From: Zygnema cylindricum
Lineage: Eukaryota; Streptophyta; Zygnematophyceae; Zygnematales; Zygnemataceae
NCBI GenBank assembly: GCA_037447655.1
Contig: JBBHKE010001241.1
Location: 191,195-251,194, forward strand
Direction: 5' to 3'
DNA: 60,000 bases
Numbering within the stretch: position 1 is the stretch's first letter; each line of letters starts with the position of its first letter. Made by a program: the position numbers and the translations under genes. The notes under the pieces are model-generated. The model did not search any database. It was not told the DNA's origin and saw nothing but the letters and a program-made list of their open reading frames with translations. Positions 43,716 through 55,383 of the stretch are shown here, piece after piece.

Positions 43716-44689
43716 ATTTATACACTTATTTTTTATTTTTATAAATATCTAAAGAACGATGAATAACATGTTTACTGAAAGTATTAAAGGTGTGGTTTCT
43801 TGCTCCAAATTCATTGCATGACGAAAATTATTTTTCTTTGGAAATTTAGCTCGTTGTGCACTATATTAAATCGAGAGAAAAGGCAAGAGGCATTCTATTC
43901 TGTTTAGAATTGAATTAGTGCAATGCACATCGCACTCGCTAGAGAATTGAGTCGTAAACGAAAAGAGAAAAACCATTGTAGTTTAAACAAATGTTGTGCA
44001 TGTTTTTTTCTTGGGAAGGCGGGGACCTCGTTGAAAGTGGCAAATATGATCAACACATGGCAAAACTTTCAAACAATCAAAAAGAACTGAATTTCAAAAT
44101 TTCCAAGAAAAGCTTTTGAAACATAAATTCCATCAACAGTTTGAAAAGGGTCGTTCAGAGGAGCGACTACAAAGTGGAAATCGACCAATCCAAAAAAATA
44201 AAGAAAGTTGACGAGGGAAAATAATGCGAGTCAGAGGTCGCAATCGGGTACCCGAATCCGTACCCGATCGTCACCCGACCGCCCGTGTCGGATCCGAGAC
44301 GAATTCGGGTGCCAAATTTTGGGGGGCGGCCATATTAATTCCACTGACTCACTTAAAAAAAACAAAAAAAAAACGGGTACGGTCGGATAACCAGAAAACG
44401 AAAAAGGTTTTGTACTGTCCATACTACCCAACATTATTGTACTTTGTACTCTTGGTATTGTGGAAGGTATATGGGCAATGTACCACTAATTTTGTACTTA
44501 TTCGGGTATGGGCGAGTACGGGTAGTTGCGAGAAATCGATTTTCGGTTAACTTTTATTATCGTAAACACGTATCGGGTAACGAGTAACAATTTAGTAGCG
44601 TGACATAATTTAGCATTCAAGGGTCAACGATGGACACGTGTAACTAAAGAATTCAGTGAATGGAGCATGGCAGTCCAAGGTTTTACCGT
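43716..44689. other. No gene recognised
   Basis: A short G+C-richer island at about 44225-44330 carries CGGGTACCCGAATCC-like and GGGTA-rich sequence in A+T-rich surroundings. Small frames (44208-44550) have no known motif. Confidence 0.4.
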
Positions 44690-46260
44690 TTTTGCAATTG
44701 AATTTGGCATTTTTTTCTTTCGGTTAGTGTTTGTCGTTGATCGATTGACATGTGGTAGACGTATAATAGTCGGCAGTATGTCTATTTATTCTGAAAAGGA
44801 AACAAATCATCAGCCAGTCTAGAAATGGCGAATGAGAGTTGCAAGCTAGGCAGCTATCGTCTCCTTTATAACAACAAGTCAACAATTCGGGATGCCGTAG
44901 CTGGTAAATAATGGTTTTTTACTTTTCGAGAAAAATTTTGGGGTTTTCTAAATTATAGTGGATGTTAGCATGTGTGCTTTTTGGGAGATATAAATGTCTT
45001 ATTTGCAAATTGCTAGTGGTTTTCTTGTTGGATTTTTACTTTTTACATCTTTCTTGGTTCATTTGAGATTGGCTGATTTCCACGTTGTAGTAGCTACTCT
45101 GAAAAAATAACATCAATTAGTTAGTGAAATTTCCATTTCGGATGCTTTTGATGGAAAATGGGAAAATCGGTTTTTTTTCTTTTTAGTTTTTTTTTTGCTT
45201 AAATTGTGTCGTGTGTCTCAGATTCTCTCATGATTCGATACTCTAAAGGAGGTCGCCACCCTCCCAAAAAAATACATGCACAATAATTGCTCGAAACATG
45301 ATAATATTTGTATTTTTAGCTATTTGCATCATCTTAGCAAACGCGTTGTGCAATGCAACCTTTTGACATTCATGATTTGGAATCACATTGGTATCATTTT
45401 CCTAAGGTTTACATGAAATTTTGTCTAGCGCAAGTGTACAATACGTGTATCATTGAACCAATAACACATAATACACTTTATTGATTTAGTTTGGACTACG
45501 TCATTTAGTTTGATATACCAAAAATAGCATTTGAAGTTTTGGAGCCTACGGGTGGAATAAAAGGAACTACATAATGCATTAGATGTCAAAACGTCATTCA
45601 CAACGAAGACGTTTAAAGTACGATCAAGATATCAATGACCTTAAATTGGGAAAAAATAAGTTGTGTTAATTAGGATTTGATAAGAAAGAATGGATATTTC
45701 ATGTATATATAAATATTACAAATTGTATTTGTGAGGGGGGGATGAAAGACTTAGCGTGAAAACGGTCGAGTCTAAGAGCTCGAAAATAATAGCTAAGTCC
45801 CCGGAAGCCCACTCACAAAAGCCATCTCAACTTCGGCCAAAGTTGAGATTGGATTGTGAGGGCGGAGCCCAAGGACTTAACATGAAAACGGTCACGTCTA
45901 AGAGCCCAAAAATTATGGCCAAGTTCGGAAAGCCCTCTCACCAAAGCCATCTCAACTTTGGCCAAAGTTGAGATGGGATTGTGAAGGGTAAGCTCAAGGA
46001 CTTAGCTTGAAGAAGGTCAAGTCTCAGAGCCCGAAAATGTGATAACCAGTCTCTACCATCTACAGGATCCCGAATTGTCAACTTGTTGTTAAAAGGGAGA
46101 CAATAGCTACCTAGCTTGCAACTCTCATTCGCTATTTCCAGACTGCTAATGATTTATTTCTTTTCTCAAAATCAATTGACACTCTGCCGACTAGTACTGC
46201 AGTACGCCTACCAAATGTCAACAGATCAACGACACACACATACCGAAAGAAAAACTGAAA
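44690..46260. mobile_element. Element with about 200-bp inverted repeats, unclassified
   Basis: Sequence at 44690-44910 (blocks CTTTCGGTTAGTG, GTCGTTGATCGATTGACA, GGCGAATGAGAGTTGCAAGC, GTCAACAATTCGGGAT) recurs inverted at 46045-46260. The 1.1 kb between has no long frame. Long terminal inverted repeats without transposase fit a non-autonomous MULE-like or foldback element. I could not find a target duplication. Confidence 0.55.
45748..46040. repeat. 126-bp tandem repeat, 2.3 copies, with palindrome
   Basis: Units start GACTTAGCGTGAAAACGGTC (45748), at 45874 and at 45999. Each full unit contains a hairpin sequence; the second is a perfect 30-bp palindrome at 45947-45976 with half-site CCATCTCAACTTTGG, and the first (45822-45851) is the same with two mismatches. 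It lies inside the inverted-repeat element. Confidence 0.9.
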
Positions 46261-46313
46261 AATTCAGTGGCGGAAACAGTGTTACTTTGGACACACATTT
46301 TCTTGTGACAAAC

Positions 46314-46988
46314 TGTTGGGATATTGTCGTTTTCGCGACATTTCGCGAAGCGTCATTCCAACTTGAATTTGTTTGACGCGAACTATCGCATCATCCTACA
46401 AAAGTACGACGTCGTTTCGCGACGGTCCTTTTGATGTCTGCGAACAAAACATACTATTTCGTTTCGCGTCACTTGTTTATTTCGTGCGCAGGTGTTACAT
46501 TTTGCGTGCGGGTGTGTTCGTGAAGCGACACGTGTTAAGTCAATCTTTGGAGTTTCTCGTTTCGAAGGAATAAACGTGTGCGCCTTCCTTCGTGGAACTT
46601 TCATTGAAGAGTGCACAATCAGCTAGGGACAAACTTCATCGCTACGCTAAGTTCTGCTTGTCTTATCTTGTTGTCTCTTAGTGCAAAGTAGCGAGTATAT
46701 ATAGGCAGCAGTATACATGTGCAGAGTATCGATCGAATTAATCGAATCTATCAATTGTATCTTACATGATTGAATCATAGAGGATTTGATATTGGAGTAA
46801 GAGATTATTTAAAGAAGATAGAGAAGAGAGAGAAGAGAGAAGAGAGATGATGTAAAGAGGCTTCGGCCAAGAACACTTATAATTCTTTTTGGCTGAATAT
46901 TCCTCTTGTCTTTTATGAGCTTCCGCTGTGTAATGATTTATGTTTTGTGAATTATTTTAAGTGAAACTCTTTTGCTTAAGATCCTACA
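46314..46988 (+). repeat. Solo LTR of a third retrotransposon family, 675 bp
   Basis: It begins TGTTGGGATATTG, ends GATCCTACA and has a perfect CAAAC duplication (46309-46313, 46989-46993). A TATA box (TATATATA, 46696-46703) and a GAGA-rich tract are visible. The paralog near 43543 lacks it. It is unrelated to the family I and II LTRs by eye; copia or gypsy affiliation cannot be told without an internal region. Confidence 0.88.
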
Positions 46989-47159
46989 CAAACTATGTCA
47001 ATATTTTGTTTAAGTAGTCATTTTCAAGGGTACAAAAGAAGTCACGGTGTTGTAAAAGTAAAGGAAAAAATTCAGAAAATAACAAAGGTTCCCATGTGGG
47101 CATTCCCAACTTTTACCGATTCGTTGTCATCATAATCAAAATAAATATTTACTAGATGT

Positions 47160-49998
47160 TCGGATTTATGTCTCATACTATGGGATTTCCGAGGAATCCG
47201 CGATTTGGCATGCCTCATACAAGGGATTTCATAGGAATCAGGGATTCGGCATGTCTCATACTAGGGATTTCTTAAGAAACTCGGAGTCAGAATTTATGTC
47301 TTATACTATAAAATTTCTTAGGAATCTGGGATTCAGCATGTGTCATACAAGGGATTTCTTAGGAATCGAGGATTCGGCATGTCTAATACTATAGATTTCC
47401 TAGAAATCAGGAATTCGACATAAATCAGAATAGAAATTTTATAATAATCCGAGATTTAGCACATATGTCTCATACTATGGGATTTCCTAAGAATCTCGGA
47501 TTCTGCATGTCTCATACTAGGAATTTTCTAGGAATCCGAGATTCGGCATGTCTCATACTAGGGATTTCCTAAGAATCCGGGAATCGGCATGTACGTCTCA
47601 TACTATAGGATTTCCTAAGAATCTCGGATTCTGCATGTCTCATACTAGGAATTTTCTAGGAATCCGGGATTCGGCATGTTTCATACTAAGGATTTCCTAA
47701 GAAGCCGGTTTCGGAATCTATGTCTCATACAACGAGATTTACTAGGAATCAGAGAATCGGCATACCTCATACTAGGGATTTCATAAAAATCGGGGATTCG
47801 ACATATCTCATACTAGGGATTTCTTAGTAATCCGGGTTTCGGCATGGCTCATACTAGGGATTTCCTAGGAATTTGAGATTTGGCATGCCTGATACTAGGG
47901 ATTTCCTAAGAAACCGCGATTCAGCATGTATGTCTCATATTTCCTAGGAATTCAAGATTTAGCACGTCTCATACTAGGGGTTTCCTATGAATCCGGGTTT
48001 CGGCATGTCTCAAACGAGGTATTTTCTAAGAATTCGGGATTCAGCATGTCTCATACTAGGTATTTCCTAGGAATCCGGGATTCAGCATGTGTCATACAAC
48101 GGATTTCCTAGGAATCGAGGATTCAGCATGTCTAATACTATAGATTTCATAGGAATCGAGTATTCGGCATGTCTAATACTATAGATTTCCTAGAAATCCG
48201 GAATTCGACATAACTCAGAATAGAAATTTTATAAGTATCCAAGATTTAACATTTATGTGTCATACTATGGGATTTCCTAGGAATCTGAGATTCAGCATGT
48301 CTCATTCTAGGGATTTCTTAAGAATCTGGGATTCGACACTTATGTCTCATACTATGAGATTTCTTAGGAATCTACAATTTGGCACGTCTTATACTAGGGG
48401 TTTTCTAGGAATTTGGGATTCGACATGTCTCATACTAGGGGTTTCCTACAAATCCGGGATTCAGCGTGTCTCATACTACGTATTTCTTAAGAATTCGGGA
48501 TTCAACATGTATGTCTCATACTACGGGATTTCCTACGAAATCCGGGATTTAGCATGCCTCATACTAGGGATTTCCTAGGAATTCGAGATTCGGCATGTAT
48601 CATACTAGGGATTTCTTAAGAATCTGGGATTCGGCATATCTCATTCTAGAGATTTCATAGGAATCTTGGAGTCGGCATGTATCATACTAGGGATTTCTAA
48701 AGAATCTGGGATTCAAATTGTGTGTCTCATGCTATGAGATTTCCTACAAACGCGGGATTCGGCATGTCTCGTACTAGAGATTTCCGAGGAATCCGAGATT
48801 CGGCATGTCTCATATTTGTCATGCCTCACACTAGGGAATTTTTAGGAATCTAGGATTCGGCATGTTGCATATTGGGGATTCTTAGGAATTTGGGATTCGG
48901 CATGTATCATGCTAGGGATTTCTTTGGAATCAAGGATTCGGCATGCCTCATACTGCGGATTTCCTAAGAATCCGAAATTCGCAATGTCTCATACTAGGAA
49001 TTTCGTAAGAATCTAGGATTCGGCATGCCTCATACTAGGGATTTCATAAGAATCCAGGATTCGGCATTCCTCATAGTAGGGAATTCCTAAGAATCCAAAT
49101 TCGGCATATCTCATACTAGGGATTTCCTAAGAATTCGGGATTCGGCATGTATGTCTCATATTATGGGATTTCCTTGGAATTCGGGATTCGGCATGCCTCA
49201 TACTACGAATTTCGAAAGAATCCGAAATTCGGCAAGTCTCATACTAGGGATTTCCTAAGAATCCAGGATTCGACATGCCTCATACTATAGATTTCCTAAA
49301 AATCCCAAATTCAGCATGTCTCATACTAAGGATTTCCGAAGAATCCGAGATTCGGCATGTATGTCTGATACTATGGGATTTTCTAGGAATTCGGGATTCG
49401 GCATGTATGAGTTCTGAGGAAACCGGGAGTCGACATGCCTCATACTAGAGATCTCTTAGGAATCCGATATGCGGCATGTATCATACTAGGTATTTCCTAG
49501 GAATGTGGGATTCAGCATGCCTCATCCTACAGATTTCCTAGGAATCCGGGTCTCCGCATTTATGTCTTATACTATGGGATTTCCTAGGAATCTGAGATTC
49601 GGCATGTATCATACTAGGGATTTCCTAAGAATCCGGGATTCGCCATGTATGATTTCTGAGGAAACCGGGATTCGACATGCCTCATACTAGGGATTTCTTA
49701 GGGATCCGAGATTCGGCATGTCTCATACTAACGATTTCATAAAAATGGGGGATTGGGCATGTCTCATACTAGGGATTTCCTAGGAATCTCGGATTTGGCA
49801 TGCCTCATAAGAGGGATTTCCTAAGAATCCGGGATTTGGCATGTCTCATAGTAAGGATTTTCCTAAGAATCTGGGATTCGGTATGTATGTCTCATACTAT
49901 GGGATTTCCTAGGAATCGGGGATTTAGCATATCCCATACTAGGGATTTCCTAGGAATCCGGGATTCGACATTTCTCTTATTTGGGATTTCCGAGTTTT
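47160..49998. repeat. Satellite array, about 41-bp units, 65-70 copies
   Basis: The consensus contains CATGTCTCATACTAGGG, then ATTTCCTAGGAATCCGGG and ATTCGG. A subset of units has an inserted ATGT (CATGTATGTCTCATACTATG) giving about 46 bp. Units differ by many substitutions, so the array is old. The core TTCCTAGGAA is a 10-bp palindrome. Open frames such as 48255-48578 and 49800-50195 are by-products of the unit structure. Confidence 0.95.
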
Positions 49999-50028
49999 GC
50001 GACTATAGAACCAAGGAAATTAAATTGG

Positions 50029-50196
50029 ACAAGAGTCTCAAAGGTCAAAATTCGCCAATCTATCGGGAAATACTTGGATGTGTTTTCATGAGGTTGAATG
50101 ATATATTAGAATATTGGGGAGCAATTAAAAGAGGCTCAAAGGTTAAAAATTTCCAATCTATTAGGAAGAACCAGGATGTGTTAATGAGATTTTGAA
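50029..50196. repeat. Two copies of a 102-bp unit
   Basis: CAAAGGTCAAAATTCGCCAATCTAT recurs 102 bases later as CAAAGGTTAAAAATTTCCAATCTAT, with similar following blocks (GGATGTGTT). It adjoins the satellite end. Confidence 0.6.
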
Positions 50197-50310
50197 GTTT
50201 ATAAAGCTACACCATTTAGGGTTTACTTAGTGGACGAATCAGAAACTGCTTTGCAAAAACAATATCCTTTGCCACTCTGCAAAGCAATTTGCAAAAAGAA
50301 AAGTCTAAAG

Positions 50311-51381
50311 CCATAGTGTTCAAAATCTAGAATGTAGTGATGACGTTGTGACAACAATAATTGAATAAGAGATCTTAGTTTCAAGTTTATCGGTAAAAAA
50401 AAAAAAAAAATAACAACCAAATTACTGTTTGATCCTAAAAGCTATTTACAAGCCATTATAGTGTGACATCTACCGCACTCATTCATTTCTCGTCAAACTC
50501 CAAAGTTGAGAGCGTCAACACGAGAAACAACATGTGGTACTGGAAAGTCTATTTTCTGTTCGGATGTGCCATATTGAGAAGGTACATCTTCTCAGACAAC
50601 TTCATAGTCTCAGTTACGGCAACAAGTGTGACACGTGGAGAAATCTTTGTATGATTTGGCATATGATGGCATGTTTTGGTATTTTATTGAGAGAAACTTA
50701 GGGATTTAAGTATTTGTCATCATATTTTGCTAATGAAACATCACACCACCACTTTTGAGTGTTCTCGAGGAAAGGTTTTATTGTTATTACTGGCCTGTGA
50801 GAAATAATTTGAATCATGTGTCTCTAAAATAAAGTAAAGATTGGAAAAAAAATAACAAACAATAAAACATAAATAAAAAGTAACAGACAATTCATAAGGT
50901 AAGTTTCCAGCATTACGCTTCCACAATTTTTTCGAATGTTAAACTTCTATGTGTCTTCAACCCACACGTGACGTGACCGTCTTGGCAAGAATTAAGGTGA
51001 AAATATGTTTCATTTTTATTTTCTTCATTTTCTGTCTAAAACTCATTGCTGCTCATGTGAGTCAGGATACATGCATCAAGATCACTGCTAATGGTAATTT
51101 GACTAATTTCAATCATCTAGAATTCAACCAAGATCACTTGTAATGGTAATCCGCCAATCACTTATCCTGCGACGCGCGCGAGGATTTGCACCGCCAATCA
51201 ACCCCGCATGCGACGCTAAATTTAAGGCGACAAAAATTTTGGTTCTGTTTTAATTGCCGCTTCAAGATTTTTGAGAGAAACTTCCACGGCGAATCGTAAT
51301 AGAGAAACTCCAATACATCTTTTCGTAAACCTTGTCTTGTGTGGCTTGGGCTCCGGCTATATTGCCAAAACATAATCGAAC
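50311..51381. repeat. Direct duplication, copy 2 (of 41150-42220)
   Basis: It is collinear with copy 1 at a constant offset of 9161. The left boundary is sharp: AAAGCCATAGTG here against CAGCCATAGTG there, with unrelated sequence before it. It runs directly into the C5 5' LTR. Confidence 0.9.
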
Positions 51382-51946
51382 CGTTAAGGGTCATTTAGCC
51401 TCAGTTGACTTAATGTCACTTTTTGTACCGTTTGTACTTTTTATTTCATATGACGGTCCACTTTTGCCGCCCTACGTACAAGTCTTTTGGACGACTATCT
51501 TATGGTCTTGTCCGTATTTAACATTACATGCGTCGGTCCAGTCTTGTCCCTACGTACAAGTCCTTTGAGCGTCGGTCCAGTCTTGTCGCTTGACTTTACG
51601 TCGTTACTTTAGTTCTTAATTATTTTTGTACATTGCCACCCTAAAGTCAATTCTTTAGACTTTAGACTACATACATTAGAATTTTGAGTACATACAGTAG
51701 AATCTAGTCTTAACGTCAATTAGGTAAAGTCACGAACACATTAATTTGAATTTAGACTAGGATTCTTTTTGTTACAGCGCACCATAGAGCGCTTAGACTC
51801 CACAGTAATTAGCACTGTGTATTTTGTATATTAGTGACTCTTATCATTTAATGAAATCATCCCAAATACAAATCAATTTCTCTCTCCAATGCATTGATCT
51901 TTCTCTTGTGTACAATTTCATGGCTTCCGCCAATCCACCTCCAATA
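51382..51946 (+). repeat. C5 5' LTR, 565 bp
   Basis: It is the same length as the LTR at 42221-42785 and starts CGTTAAGGG (TGTTAAGGG in the other copy). The TATA box is mutated to TATATTAG. The gag ATG is at 51921, inside the LTR. Confidence 0.85.
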
Positions 51947-53095
51947 GGTTATCGGCCCGGCCATGCCACTTCGAATAGTATCCAGAAGTTTGATGGCCAA
52001 AACTTCTATGATTTGTCATTTTCAGCCATGCATTTTTTCAAACACGAGAAGATTTGGGACCTTTTTATAGGAATTTCAAAACCTCCTATCCTTTCCTCTA
52101 CTGATACACCAGCAAAAAAAGCTACAAAAGAGTTGGGAATAGCTACATCGAAACAGAAGGATGAAGATGCGCACTCTCGTCCAGTGATGTCACTTGCTAA
52201 CGAGCGCACTCGTTTTATTCGTGGCGCCTCCTCTTCTGCCGAGGCTTGGAGTCGTCTTCAAGAAGCTTACATTTAAACCGGATGGGCCGCTTGCTTAATT
52301 CAAAAATGAGCGTTTTTTAACTTCGTGAAAAAGGCGACGGAATCCATGCTTGATTGGATTAGCACAATCAAATTCTCGGCCGGAAAATACACCATGATAG
52401 GCGCGCATCTTTCCGACGAGGACCTCTCTTCTACCTTTTTCGGAGGACTCCCTGAAACCTTTTCCCCTTTCGTTTCCTCGTTTGACAATCTAGACCAATC
52501 CATTCCCTTTCACTCCCTTTGTACAAAAATTTTGCATGAAGAGACTAAACTTCTCTTTTTTTCTGCTCCAAATCTCTCTCATGCAAATGCTTTTATTGCT
52601 CAAAATCAGAAAACTAAATCAGGGGGTGTGCGGCGTTTGTTTTGCACGTACCACAAAACAAAGGACGTTCCGTTGAAAAATGTCAAAAATTGGCGAGGCG
52701 GAAAGCAACCGAGGCTTCGAATCCCCCTAAAAATGGAGGGAATGCTAACATTGCCTATACCACCCCACCAGTTTTTCCCACCTCCCCACTCCCTCCACTC
52801 CCTTCTTTCCCTCCAAATTTTCTATATCCTCACCATTATTCCCCTTCTCCATCCCTCCCACAATCTTCTAACGCCGCAGCGCACTATGCCTCTTCAAACT
52901 CTGCTAACCTCCGTTGGTCGACCGCTTTCTCCCCACATTTTCCCTCTAATTATCCCACTCTAGTAGCTTCCCCTTTTGTCCTCCCTCCCTCACCAGAATT
53001 TGGATACGACAATGTTGCCCATCATATCCCAAATATTGTCACTCCGGATATTCAATTTCCACAAGGGTACACTTTTCTATCTCAAACCCTGACGA
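51921..53095 (+). pseudogene. C5 gag
   Basis: The frame reads MASANPPPIGYRPGHATS, IQKFDGQNFYDLSF, HEKIWDLFIGISKPP and SSAEAWSRLQEAYI, then a TAA near 52274. It goes on in shifted frames with ESMLDWISTIKFSAGKY, DEDLSSTFFGGLPETF and a degraded zinc knuckle near 52635-52680 (FCTYHK, then VEKCQKLARRKA in the next frame), followed by a Pro/Ser/Tyr-rich linker. The copy retains the part of gag that is replaced by the insertion in C4. Confidence 0.82.
51947..51961 (+). other. Primer-binding site of C5, half tRNA-iMet type (mutated)
   Basis: GGTTATCGGCCCGGC matches 12 of 15 bases of the family I site. It directly follows the LTR. Confidence 0.5.
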
Positions 53096-54313
53096 TTGGC
53101 TAATAGATAGTGGTGCTTGTCACCACCTTTCACCACGATCCGATTGGTTCACTCACCTTTCTTCTTATTCATCTCCTACGGAGATTCGCTTAGGAGACGA
53201 CCGCATTTTGTTGGCTACCATTCTGGCGTCGTAAATGTCCCTAATGTGTCTATTCACATTAGCAACGTCCTATTTGTTCTTGGTCTAGCTAGGAATCTAT
53301 TTTCTGTTAAAGTCACCATTTCTAACGACTTAAAAGCTAAATTTAATAATGATAGAGTAACATTTCTTGATAGAAAGGCAATAGTACTGTAGGTTTTGGC
53401 GTAGCACGAGATTCTATGTACGTCCTACTATCCTATAGTACGCCAAAAATATTTTCTTTAAGTGCTAGCGTGGAAAGTTTTCCACTTTGGCATTCAAGTT
53501 ATGGTCATTTAAATAGCGAAAAGTTTGCGTACTTTGCCAAATATTGTAACCGAAATAAATTTATTTCCTAACAAATCTTTGGATTTTTGTCACGGTTGCG
53601 TGCAAGGAAAAATGTAGCGTCATTTATTTCCCAATAGCACTACCGTCATCACTGAGCCACTTCCACTTGTACATACGGACGTATGTGGTCCCATGCGCAC
53701 ACGTAGCTAGAGTGGATCCCTATATTTTGTCACTTTTATTGACCACGCCACTCGTTTTTCACACGTGTATCCAATTTGTCATAAATTTGACGCATTTGCA
53801 CGATTTCATGAATTTAAGGCGTTGGCAAATTTTTTTCACAACAAACGAATCAAGGTTTTGCGTAGAGACAACAGTGGCGAATTTTTGTCCAACAATTTTT
53901 TTGAATTTCTCATGCAACATAAAATCTCGCGTCATTTAACGGCGCCTCGGACGCCACAACAGAACAACATCGCACAAAGGTTCAATCAAACATTACATGA
54001 AATGTCACGTTCCATGCTGTACTTTTTTGATTTTCCTTATGAATTTTGGGCAGAGGCTGTCGTTTGCGCAAATTACTTACGCAATCTTTGTCCCACTAAC
54101 GATTTACCAAAATCTACTCCAATGGAAGCATGGTCCTCTGAGAAACCAGATATACGCCACCTTCAAATCTTTGGATGTGAAGCGTGGTATAAAGACCTCC
54201 TCCAATCAGACGGCAAATTGGGTGCCCGCGAATTTCGTGGCATTTTCGTTGGGTACGCTCCAAATTCCAAAGGGTTTCCGCATCTGTAGTCCTTCTCAAA
54301 ATTGTGTCATTAC
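53096..54313 (+). pseudogene. C5 protease and integrase
   Basis: Protease shows LIDSGACHHLSPRSDWF near 53100-53150 and EIRLGDDRILLA. The integrase zinc region is broken by frameshifts (HSSYGHLNSEKF near 53490). The core, 53765-54289, is open: HEFKALANFFHNKRIK, RRDNSGEFLS with Asp at 53867, and NNIAQRFNQTLHEM. The catalytic Glu position (53975-53977) is CAA, Gln, at the correct spacing of 35 residues. The segment ends within the NSKGF block at the nested LTR. Confidence 0.85.
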
Positions 54314-55383
54314 TGAAACTCTGAGACCTCCATAAGTCCTCAGAATGGACAGCTTCCAAGAAGCCTCTAGGATAATCCTGACCCCTTTCTGTTTCAGCAA
54401 GAACAACTGCCACCCTGGCAGATAAAAACTCTGACCACCTGCACCCTTGTGAAGGCAAGACTCCCCTGAGTCGATAGCAAAAAGAATCTCTCTGAATTTG
54501 CTCCCCTGAGCAGTAAGTTATAGAGGGTCAAAGTTGACCTTTTGTATAGAAGCTCTCTGGGAGAGAGGGTCCTATCTCCTAATTTTTCTAAGTCCTATCT
54601 CTCTCACAAACTCTATCTACTGATGTACGGAGCCAATCAAATTACACCTCCGTACACAAAAGTAGAGCTGCCGGTGTACTTTCTGTACGGACACTGTACG
54701 ACATGGCCTAAAAATCGACACATGTCATATCCGGATTCGGTGCCGTAATCCTCGGATATACCGCGATCCAACGCAATTTTGCCACGTGTCATCCGATGTG
54801 GCGATGACCATAAACCGCCGAAATCCTATTCCGCAATCTCGGCTTCATTTTGGCCGTCCGATCAAATTTCCATTTAATCGTAGCCATAATAAATACCTGC
54901 GCGGTATTTGTTTTGCTAAAGAAACAAATGCGCCGTATTCGTTTCTTATCCGTACCGCAAACCGTACTTTTACATTACTGGATCTATGTATCCCGTAAAT
55001 AGTTTCAGTTAAACGATTTATCCTACGTGGTAAAGTTTAAGTAAATATCAAACCCTATTGTATGTAACATTAGGTCTAGACTTAACGGTTAAGACTATCG
55101 ACTACCGGCAGCTTACCGTCTGTTAGGTACCAGGATCAAATCCTGGTGGGAACATATATCCTTTTACTAAATAAACCCCTAACGGTAAATAAACTAATAT
55201 ATATATTCCCGTAAACCTCTGGATAGCCTAGGTAGCCATGGCTCTAGCTTCCTGTCCAATTTCTCAGTGACTGCGACAAGTTTTAGAGTTGGAGAGAGAA
55301 GTTAGAGGTAGACTGCCTCGGCTTCTTTCTATATTTCTATTTAGACCTAGAAAATACTTAAAAATGGACCATTAATTTCTACA
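54314..55383 (-). repeat. Family I solo LTR nested in C5, 1070 bp
   Basis: A complete LTR with TGTAGAAATT...CAGAGTTTCA ends on the minus strand is flanked by perfect ATTAC repeats (54309-54313, 55384-55388). No internal sequence is present, so LTR-LTR recombination removed it. The plus strand at about 55080-55150 shows the best tRNA T-arm-like block, CCAGGATCAAATCCTGG. Confidence 0.93.

Noticed and set aside
48255-48578. Frame with repeated Ile/Ser/Arg-rich peptide in the satellite
   Set aside because: It is a by-product of satellite units; neighbouring units break the frame and the peptide changes frame between units.
47160-49998. CRISPR-like array
   Set aside because: Units are contiguous diverged tandem copies with no unique spacers, and the sequence is eukaryotic.
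55080-55150. Functional tRNA gene on the plus strand of the solo LTR
   Set aside because: A T-arm-like stem is clear, but no acceptor stem pairing and no plausible anticodon arm were found; it is kept only as a tRNA-like observation.
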